In this document: positions 22,405 through 31,480 of the stretch, piece after piece
How positions within the stretch are numbered: the first letter of the stretch is position 1
How the letters are laid out: each line of letters starts with the position of its first letter
Assembly: GCA_024449915.1 (NCBI GenBank)
Contig: JAMZAV010000366.1
Span: 372,001 to 436,000, forward strand
Direction: 5' to 3'
Length of the DNA stretch: 64,000 nucleotides
From: Sweltsa coloradensis
Taxonomy: Eukaryota; Arthropoda; Insecta; Plecoptera; Chloroperlidae
Position numbers and translations under genes: made by a program
Notes under the pieces: generated by a model
Databases searched by the model: none
What the model saw: the letters and a program-made list of their open reading frames with translations, nothing else
What the model was told of the DNA's origin: nothing

Positions 22405-24180
22405 TTATTTATTATTTATTTATTTATTTATTTGGACAACAAATAACAATACAAAGTACAGTTAAAGTTTATAACAGTTTTCACCGTGTAGTCCATTTTT
22501 GCTAAACATAGACTAGTTGTTACATAAGTATTAATATAATATAATATAGGTATTTTACAAAATAGTATAGGCCTATACCCTATTATATGGTACCTCCTAC
22601 TAATAATAAAATATAGCAATTTTTAGGTAGTTCTGTCTGTCATAAAGTCTTTTATGCTGTAGTATCCCTTTTTGTATTAGGAAATATTTAGTTAGTTCAT
22701 TTTGAATTTGATGTGTTCTGTTTTTGTTTTTTATTGATTGGGGAGTTTATTGAATAGAGTTTTAGGTATTCAAATAATCAGAGTTTTTTTGACCTAGGTT
22801 TGTACGATATTGGTTAAGATGGAGGTTATTTTGTTCCTTGTGTTGTGGGTGTGTATGCCACTGTTGACTGTGAGAGTGTGGATGTTTTTTCTTATGACAA
22901 AAATTTGACTTGAGATGTAAAGGCATGTAACTGTAAGAATGTTTAGTGTAATAAAGTAGGGTTTGCAATGCTCCGTCGGCTTAAGGGTACATAATGCCCT
23001 GATTGCTCGTTTTTGCGTGATGAATACCTTGTCGATATGAGTCGATATTCCCCAAAATTCGATTCCATATCTCAAGTGCGATTCAAATAGAAAAAAGTAA
23101 CATATTTTAGCAGTTGATATGTTTGCTTATTTGTTTGATGCTCTTAATTGCAAAACAAGCTGAGCTGAGTTTTGGTATTAGGGTGTTGATGTGGGCATGC
23201 CAGGTTAAGTTGTTATCTATTGTTATTCCCAATAATTTTGCTTGTGTAGATGATTCTACTGTGGATTTATCATGTGAATTTGTAATGCAAGGTATTTGGT
23301 TGAGTGATTTGTTTTTTTGGAATGAATGGAATTGAATAAATTTTGGTTTTGATGAGTTTAGCAGTTGTTTGTTCACCGTAAACCATTCGGTGGATTCGGT
23401 AATTCTTTTATCTGCCTTCTCTTGAAGTTGTATTGTCTCATTAGCGGTAATACTTGTAGTGAAGTCATCTGCAAAAAGCTCTGCATCCTCGATGTTATCA
23501 GGTAGATCATTAAAAAAGATGATAAAAAATAGTGGGCCAAGAATTGATCCTTGTGGAACGCCACAAATTACTTTTTCATAGTCAGATCTAGTCTTTGTAA
23601 GTTTGTTGTCTTTTAGTTCAGTTATTTCGACGCATTGCAGTCGGTCAGTCAGGTAAGAAGTTATAAGCTTTAGACCATTCCCACGTATGCCATAGTACTC
23701 TAGTTTGGCTAGTAGTATTGTATGGTCAACACAATCAAACGCTTTTGTGAGGTCGCAGAATATACCCAATGTGGGTAAAATTTTGGTCTACTGCTCCGAC
23801 AACAGTTTTAAGAAATCTACTGATTGTGTCGCTTGTTGATTTGCCTTGTCTAAATCCATTTTGCCTCTCTGTTATGGTATTAAACTCGTCAAAAATGAGA
23901 CCATTCGTGTGTATATTATGGTTTCTAATATTTTTGAAGCTGCTGGAAGAATGGATATTGGTCTGTAGTTACTGGTTATATGTTTATTTTCTTTTTTGAA
24001 TATAGGGATTATTTTTGATATTTTCAATGCTTGGGGAAAGACACCGTCCTCCAGGCAAGTATTGAAAATGTCAGATAATGGTTCAGCTAATTCATTGATA
24101 CATCTTTTGAATACCATAATTGACAAATCATCGATTCCCGTAGAGTATTGTATTGACTTACTTACTACTGTCTTCAAGTA
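22405..24180 (-). pseudogene. LINE with nearly complete reverse-transcriptase domain
   Basis: Across several minus-strand frames the RT motifs appear in order: STGIDDLSIMVFKRCINE with KISKIIPIFKK and NYRPISILPAASKILE (23872-24177), QNGFRQGKSTSDTI (~23830), CDLTKAFDCVDHTILL (~23730), CGVPQGSILGPLFF (~23560), LFADDFTT (~23470), LNSSKPKFIQF (~23340) and KLLGITIDNNLTWHAHI (~23210). The C-terminal region is at 22640-23075, with a 3' UTR ending in (AAAT)n at 22405-22432. The FADD catalytic pair is intact, but at least three frameshifts and a missing 5' half (no endonuclease) make it inactive. Jockey/CR1-like by motif style. Confidence 0.88.
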
Positions 24181-25054
24181 AAGAGAATCTCATGCATGTG
24201 TGAAAGCTCCATAAACGTGCTTGACAGTTTTTGTAACCATCTACTCCAATGTTTCACTTTGTAGTGGGATGGCTCAAATAAGAATTGAAATGATGTAACG
24301 ATTGAAACCAAATATTAGGAGAATTAGTTTCTTAAATTCAATTTTAAATTGAAATATTTTGGGAAAATCTTCAGCATGGTACAGTTGCAAACTAATTTAA
24401 ATAAGATGACTTTTGACTATGAACAATGCTATACTTCATTGAACCCAAATTGTATTTTATTTAATTTATTAGCCTTCCATAAATACTCATACGCTCAAAC
24501 ACAAATTGTGGTGGAGCAAGATTTGGAAATTGTTATTACGGTGTTACAATTAGCACAAAATACAATTCAATTCAATTTAATTACTATAAACACAAGTACG
24601 TACTTAAATAAATAAATAAATCCGTGTCCGTCTACCCACTCAGTCACACAACTGATTTTCAGTGGGGGATAGTTGACTAAGCCAACCCTGCAGGCCCCGA
24701 CGCAACCAACGAGTGAACGATAACCAACCAAAGATCGATATTTTTAATACTGATTGACAGTTTACTCCAATAATGTTTCACTGTGTAGTGGGAAGGCTTT
24801 AAATATAAAATATAATAAATATTTGAAAAGAAAATTAAGTTAAATATACTCTACAGTTACATAAATACAGTCAAATCACAGGACAAATTAATCTGTATGA
24901 TGGGGAATGAACACCCAACAGGAAAAAGATGATTTAAAATTAAGTATTGTAAAATTCAGTCATATAATAAAACACCTTTTCAACAAGACTGGACTTCACC
25001 TTCCCTTTGAAACAACTGGTCTCAATACATCATTCAAGTCACCAGGTAAATGAT
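24181..25054. other. AT-rich sequence without recognised gene
   Basis: A ~30-base motif (CCAATGTTTCACTTTGTAGT, then GGGATGGCT) at 24241-24272 recurs slightly changed at 24768-24800. Nothing else recognised. Confidence 0.4.
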
Positions 25055-25540
25055 TTAACCCATCGGAGTACTTTGACGAGTCCTGTTCGTCCATTTAAAA
25101 AAAAACTTAAAAGGGGTGCATAAAATACAAAATTTTGAAAAAAAAAGTCTCAAAATTAAAAAAAAAAATTGTCGTTCAAAATTTGTTTTGAAAATCTTGA
25201 GAATTGCATGGCTAGTATGACTTCTATTTATGATCCAAAAGGGTGGAAAAGAACAAAAAAAGAGCTAAATTTTTAGAATGTCAGTAATTTAAAAAAAGGC
25301 TAACATGCTCAATTTTTAACTACAAAAATGTTACATGTACGAAAAAATCAGAAAAAACACCTTTCCAGCCAAGCATAGAAAATAACTTTTTTCTTTTTAA
25401 TTAATGGTCTATGTCAAATACAAAATTTTCGAAATATTGGCCCAAAAAAGTATTAAAATTATCAGAAAAATTACAATTTCATATTGTAGCCTAAGAACCT
25501 AAATTTCCGAAATAAATTAAATGGTACTCCAATGGGTTAA
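25055..25540. mobile_element. piggyBac-like MITE with TTAA target duplication
   Basis: TTAA at 25055-25058 and at 25537-25540 flank a 478-bp AT-rich segment whose ends are CCCATCGGAGTAC and GTACTCCAATGGG, an imperfect inverted repeat beginning CCC. TTAA duplication plus a CCC-starting terminus is the hallmark of the piggyBac superfamily. No transposase is encoded, so it is non-autonomous. Confidence 0.85.
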
Positions 25541-27014
25541 GAGCTTAGTTCGGACTTGGATTGGGTCATTGCCACTTATTTTAAGTCTATTAGAATGTGG
25601 ATGTAATTTATTGTTCTGCCTTGTGTTGTGACATTGGGGTTGTCAATTTATGTTGCTTGTAATAAGGAATGGTGCAAGATGATTTGGGAATAAAATATGT
25701 TAACATATTCTGGCTTGATATGATAATAGTTTATTAGTAGTTCACATTTTAGTTGTACATACTTTGTAATGCTTTACAATGGCAAACATATTGCGGTCCA
25801 CACATTTCCCAGAGATAAAAATTAACTGCCAAGACTGAATGAAGTACAGACTACAACCTAGTCGGCATAATATTGAAACCAACCAAATAATTCGAGACAT
25901 ACATAGTACTTTATCATGACCAGGATTACCTAACATACAGACTAAGCGGTACGCTCAGCTATTTGATAAAGCCAGCACTAAGCATAGCATATTACAGGAC
26001 ACTTCCCGGACTGAATTGAGCATAAAAGCAGTGACCATAGAAAAAGGTCCGATTGAAATAACAGTTTGAGCCAAGGGGTAAACTCTTAATTGTTGATTAA
26101 AGTTAGATCTACGTTCATATGCTATTTTTAGTCACTTACAATGCATATTAATTAGGGATGTCACGGGTGCTTATTACCCACCTGAGCTTTTCAATACCTG
26201 ATACCAGTCATAAACCGTTCCCCAGTCAAGATGAAATTATCTTATCACCATGGAACTTCAATACAGGTATTTATTTAAGTGTAGGAGATGCTTCCCTTAC
26301 ATTTCAACCCATTCACGGGCACAGTTAGTGGCCATTACAAACACATTATGACAACCATGCATGTGGTTTCTAGGTAAATTACTCTTTTCACACTATGTAC
26401 GTAATTAACTCCTAGGTGAGCAAGAAAGTACATACTAAAAAATGTAAAATCTCTTGTTGTCTTTTGTTGTAATGTTAATCTGAACTTGTAACTATGTAAT
26501 CACTATGTCAGGCTACAGAGAGCTACACTTGCCCTGCATTAGCCTTCCTACCCTATGGGCAGGTAAAATTCATTAAAATAATAGATTGTTAATATATCCC
26601 ATCATAATAATAACAAGAAAATTTACCATCTGGGTATTGCCTATGGCCGGGTACAAAAATTCAGAGTATCGATAACACTAAGGTTAAATGCAAAAATAGC
26701 AAAATGTTAATTTTATATTGATTGTAATAATTATTATATGTTTGGAGTAATATTTTATTAATAAATCCACCATATATCCTACCATACATAAAGAACCTTG
26801 TGCAAATTAATAAAATAACATTATTATCTTCACATTTAATACAATCCAGATATGTCTCAATTAGGGATGCACACGATAATCGATATTATCGATCGTCGAT
26901 CGATAATCAATAATGGACAATGACACCCTATCTAAATCTATCTTATCCTAAAGCCCTATCGTTGAAACCTTATATAGTTCAACTCAAATGCAAATGTTCT
27001 CGGGTAGGTAACAC
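25541..27014. other. Intergenic AT-rich sequence
   Basis: No gene recognised. At 26868-26915 a dense set of ATCGAT words after AGGGATGCACACGATAATCG resembles the end of a hAT-type element; a related inverted end is at 62560-62600. The other ends of these elements were not identified. Confidence 0.4.
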
Positions 27015-27099
27015 ATTCGTGACATACTAACTTGTCTAACAACAACTTTGGCGTTTTCCTAGTCTGTAGTTGGCTATAAGGCGCCTGTACACCCGGAAT

Positions 27100-27200
27100 A
27101 GATAGATAGATCATCGTCTTTATTGTCTAGGCGGGAACAAGGCCAGTCAGGCCTGTTCTTCCATCCAACCTAGTCTCATAGTAAATAAATTTATAGCGTT
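27100..27200 (-). mobile_element. Short LINE 3'-end fragment
   Basis: On the minus strand: AACAGGCCTGACTGGCCTTG (self-complementary arms GGCCTG/CAGGCC), then AATAAAGACGATG and a short (ATCT)n tail. Hairpin, AATAAA and simple tail fit a severely 5'-truncated LINE. Confidence 0.45.
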
Positions 27201-27224
27201 GTTTCTGGATATTATTGATCACAA

Positions 27225-27645
27225 TTTACAAGAATGCGGGAGATCTGGGTTCAAACCACGGTCGGATTAAATTTTGTATTTCTAGATTGTATTGAAACAA
27301 TTATTATAGAACATATTTTGAAATGAATACAATACTCTGGAAAACGTAGCTAGTACAAAATACACAAGTCAAGATTGCAAAGTTTACTCAATCTCCGAGC
27401 GGAATTTTTGGGAACCTTCAGCGTGCAAGATTCGGCACACCTTGGTCACCACCAGACATTCAAAAATGATTCCATAAAAATGTTTTTTCAAGAACAAAAC
27501 CATAGTCGTTAAATTACATCCTTCACGTTTCAGCCTATATTTTCAATTTATTATGTTTTGTAGGTTTAAATTGCAACGGATTTTGGCCAAAACTTGTACC
27601 AGATGTATGTTAAAAATTTCAGCTTAGGTGTTTAGCCGTTGGGCT
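27225..27645 (+). mobile_element. tRNA-derived SINE copy, head and body
   Basis: A partial tRNA-like head (GAATGCGGGAGATCTGGGTT, with a decayed box B) runs into TTTGTATTTCTAGATTG. The body follows with CCGAGCGGAATTTTTGGG, GTGCAAGATTCGG and ending near ACTTGTACCAGATGTATG. The same head-to-body order is present inverted at 50460-50935. Confidence 0.65.
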
Positions 27646-27870
27646 GTTCTGGAGCGAACTTACTCACCGACAAAAACAGATCTTGTGCAGTTCAACTTGC
27701 GTTATAAGACTCAGTCGAACTTTACGACATTCAATTACTATCCTTCAATAATAGCCTATATATGAATATGTATGTATTCACCAGTTTGTGCTAATTTTAA
27801 ATAAAAAATAAATATAATATACAATCAAGTCACTTACAAAGTACTTGCAATATTTAATATTGAATTTGGT

Positions 27871-27871
<1 letters not shown>

Positions 27872-27935
<64 letters not shown>

Positions 27936-27936
27936 A
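27872..27936. repeat. (AGT)n microsatellite
   Basis: About 21 uninterrupted AGT/GTA triplets. Poly-Ser and poly-Leu frames on the two strands are artefacts of the repeat. Confidence 0.95.
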
Positions 27937-27994
27937 CATACAGTACCCTTGGGTTTCCAGCCCCTCGAGCACTGTCAATAAAGGGGGGGAATTC

Positions 27995-28435
27995 CTTAAG
28001 TGTCTTCACGAGACAAACATGTACTCTGCACGCTCATAAGCACTCAAATTAAGATTGGAGAAAAATTTAAACTACATACAAGAATTCTAAAATGCACCTG
28101 GCAGATATTTTTATGCAGAACAATATATAACACACAGAAATGCTTTACGTACTAAATCCTACTATTCACCATCGAGTGTACCGGTACAGTCAACGCAAAG
28201 GGATCAACCTCTTTTTGTTCCCGTTGCGTCGACTTTATGCGTAACCATGGTGTATAGTAGTGTTTATTACATAATCAATTCTGTGTGTTGTATGTTGTTC
28301 TGCATAAAAATATCTGTGTCATGTGCATTTTAAAATTCGAGTATGTAGTTTCAATTTTTCTCCAGAGCATTGTACGTCTTAATTAGAGTGCTTACGAGCG
28401 TGCCGTGTACATGCCCGTCGTGAAGACTCTTTAAA
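27995..28435. repeat. Palindromic foldback element in the presumed 3' UTR of the fourth zinc-finger exon
   Basis: The arms are ~200 bases each around a centre near 28215. GTCTTCACGAGAC near 27998 faces GTCGTGAAGAC near 28420. TTTTTATGCAGAACA, ATTCTAAAATGCAC and CACTCAAATTAAGA all recur in inverted form. It begins ~36 bases after the stop codon at 28471. The minus-strand AATAAA nearest to that stop (28263-28268) lies inside it. Confidence 0.8.
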
Positions 28436-28470
28436 GCATCTGAATAATTGACCTTGGATTGGGGGCTTTG

Positions 28471-29662
28471 CTAGTGTAATGGTTGCAACGTGATGTGTGT
28501 GGTCACGTCCACATTTCTTGGGTTATGGCGAGACTTCTCATGGTTCCTCAGGTACCGTTTCTGCCTAAAGCTAAGCCCACAAAGTGAACAAATATAGGGT
28601 TTGTGTTCGGAATGTATGAGCTTGTGCCGGAGCAGTTCCCCCTTGACCCGGAACGACTTGCCACACGCGTCACAGGGGTGTGGTTTCTCTCCCGTGTGAG
28701 TGGTCACGTGGGCGAGGAACTCCTGACGCCGACGGAAACGCTTCGAACAGTGCGTGCAAGGATGTGGGAATGAGTCTGTGTGGATCTTGCTATGGAGGTA
28801 GAGAGACGCTTTAGACTTGAAAGTCTTTCCGCAAGAATCGCACACGTACGGTCGTTCTCCGGTGTGAATCCTCCGATGATCCTCGCGCGTGGCCTTCGAG
28901 GCGAAGCTACGCTCACATATATCACAGGGGAAGTTCTTGATGCCGGCATGGACGTCCTTTAAGTGGCGAGCCAGACCACCAGAGTCTCGGAACGATTTCC
29001 CACAAATGTGGCAAGTGAAGGGGCGCTCCCCAGAATGAATTCTCATATGTCTGAAATAGCTGTCTTTAAGGCCAAAGATTTTATTACACACGACACAATG
29101 GAAAGACTTTTTCATTTTTGAATTCGTGTTATCCATTTCACATTCCAGAGGACTTTGGAGTTCCAGGTCGGACCCCTCGGACTTGATTTGAACATCAGAT
29201 GGCTCAAACTTATCGTGGCTTCTGGCATGCTTATCTAAATGGTACTTTTTGGTAAATACTTTCTTACATAACACACACTGGTAATCTGAGAGTTTAGAAT
29301 TGTTTCTGGCGACTCTTCCTAGTAACTTGGAACTCTTGACCGTGCTCTTCTGCACCGGCACAAAGGTGTAGTCACTTCCAATAGAGCCAGAGTCACTTGG
29401 CTCAGACTCTGGCACAGCATCGACTACCAGCTCTTGTGCATTCAATTTATCTTTGCACTTCTCACATGGGTACGCGATTGAATCGCCCTTATTGTACTCT
29501 AGCCGGCAATTGCTGCAGACATGCTCCACACTATTACCTTCTGCTTTTATCCATTGCAAATAGTTAGCTTGAAAGGCACTTTGTGGGCTTTTCTGGTATA
29601 GAGCCTGCAATGAGCTTTGAGCTTGTTGGAAAGCTTTGAACGACACATGGGGCTGCGGTAAC
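28471..29662 (-). CDS. C2H2 zinc-finger protein, 3' terminal exon with 8 fingers
   Basis: This exon encodes 396 C-terminal residues. The N-terminal part is a Gln/Ser-rich linker with two C-X2-C pairs (residues ~49/52 and ~66/69, CSNC and CEKC) that could bind zinc but fit no class I can name, and two SUMO-type motifs (IKAE, IKSE). Eight C2H2 fingers follow from ~129. The first stands apart from the second by ~40 residues, and the other seven are contiguous with TGERP/TGEKP linkers. Finger 3 has the shared H-X4-H and VHAGIK spacer. The last six fingers align one to one with those of the 3196-3985 exon (for example FASKATREDHRRIHTGERPY against FASKETRDDHRRTHTGERPY). The exon begins after TTTGTATTGCAG in the common phase and ends LQPLH-stop. 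Confidence 0.92.
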
Positions 29663-30672
29663 CTGCAATACAAAGTGTGCAGAGTGATTACTCGGCTCAC
29701 TGTTGCATACACCAGATCACATGTACATATTTCCCAGTCGAGTGTTCCAACAATCAGTACATAATAATATGGATAAAATATAATAGCTTCAGTGGGTAGA
29801 TGTATTTTGTGTTACCATCTAGAACAATAATGCATCCTTTAAAGATGATTTAATTTAACAAAATAAAACTTGACACCATTTGTTATTGGGGCTTCAGAAT
29901 CTTCAGCTATGTAGAGCCCAATCATCGGGTTTATTTGGGACAAAATCACAAAAGCATGTCTGCAAGACGTGGGGAGTAGGTATCCACTTCTGAACAATAA
30001 AAGATATTTGCTTGCCATGAGAACTGAAAACATGAATACATCACCAGTCGTAGCCATAACATATTTGCAAACTGAATTATTACCTATGAACAGCTGTTAT
30101 TTGGCTACCTCAGATTACAACTACTATATATACATAAAACAAAACTGCTAGCTGCCTGAATGTATATCAATACTAAAAAATACTACTAACTAGCTCGAAA
30201 GTTGCGAGAACTCTTGATAGGTTTAGAACTTTTCTTAAGTCAGGAAGTACTTTTTGACTTGTTATCACCAAAAAAATAAAAAATAAACAAAAAACACAGC
30301 TTAATTACAGTGGAGCTTCTACAAGCAGCCCGATCAAGCTTAAAACCCAGACTTGCCCATGCGAATAGGATTTCTGGCTTTCGAGTTACTCTTGATGCGA
30401 TGCTTAGAGTTTATGTATGGAGAGCAATTACAACTACAGCAACACAATTGGTTATTGTAATTTTTATGTCTCATTTTATTTTATTGTTTATCCTTGTTGT
30501 TATTACAACAAGAAAAGGCGTTGACACTAGTAAATATTTTACTAAAACACTTGATATCTTTGTAGAAATCTTGTGCCGCGAAGAGCCTTGTAAAGCACGT
30601 GAAACCAAGATTAACATGGCACTTGTAGTTGGTTCTCCCATAAGTACTCCTTACACATGGAAGGGAAATGAC
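29663..30672. other. Intron/intergenic sequence between zinc-finger exons 4 and 5
   Basis: No supported exon found. The first ~50 bases next to the acceptor resemble the corresponding segment upstream of the 31481-33806 exon. A plus-strand open frame at 30310-31002 runs antisense through the LINE fragment and has no recognisable protein content. Confidence 0.4.
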
Positions 30673-31050
30673 TTACTGGGCAGTCTTTGGGGCGGGCGGC
30701 AGGTCGTCCCATGGGTGAACAACCCGGAAAGAAAAAGCACGTCGGCCGAGCACTCCTTTGGCCGGAGGGGGTTGGAGGCGGGGGTGCCTACTATCGTCGC
30801 CTCTCAACACGCGGCCCTGGATGATGCGCGCGCACACGTTAAAATCAGTGGCGCCACTGAGGCATCTTTTAAAAAACACCAGATCGGTGTATTGCAGGTG
30901 CATGGTCATTGGCATAACCTGCTTCTGGTCACAGGGTGGGGGGAGGTTACGGCCATGTATGAAATGCAATGCCCTTCTCTGCACCCTTCTCAAGTTTGGT
31001 AGTGTTCTCATGGTGGTTGGGTGCCAGGCGGGGAGGCCGAAAGTCATCAT
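30673..31050 (-). pseudogene. LINE reverse-transcriptase C-terminal fragment
   Basis: The open minus-strand frame of ~125 codons reads TFGLPAWHPTTMRTLPNLRR, then VQRRALHFIHGR, DLVFFKRCLSG and AFSFRVVHPWDDLPP. This is the block after the polymerase active site and the W-(D/N)-x-LP motif near the C-terminus of Jockey/R1-type LINEs. It is GC-richer than its surroundings, so possibly a younger insertion. Only the C-terminal part is present. Confidence 0.8.
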
Positions 31051-31480
31051 CTTTACATAACTACTGTAGCATTCCTTTGAATTGATATTATCTATATATT
31101 GTCAAAGCTACAAGTCATGTCATGCAACTCTTGTCATCATGTTGGTCCAGATTCTATACTGGTGTAGAATATTACCATTTTGTTTACAATATTAGCACAC
31201 ACATGAAAAAGGTGAAAATATGGGATTTGGTCTTTCAGTCACATAGATATTAATATTGTCATGGGCTCAAAATCCATTTGAAAAATCTTGTTTGTCTTAA
31301 ATAGCCTTAGTGCATTACCGTAAGACTTTAAGAAACTAAACTCGTTGAAAAACCTTGAAAATGAAAGCATGAATAAAGACGTAAGAGTGAAAAGAATACC
31401 CCATTGAATCCAACGTTATGTATTCAGGCTTGTGGGAAATGCATCTTTTGTGTATGAGGGTCTACACAATCAGAAAGTTG

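Noticed and set aside
27778..28039. Poly-Leu and poly-Ser proteins
   Set aside because: Produced by the (AGT)n microsatellite on the two strands.
30310..31002. 230-codon plus-strand frame
   Set aside because: The right half is antisense to a LINE C-terminus whose motifs are on the minus strand; no domain of its own.
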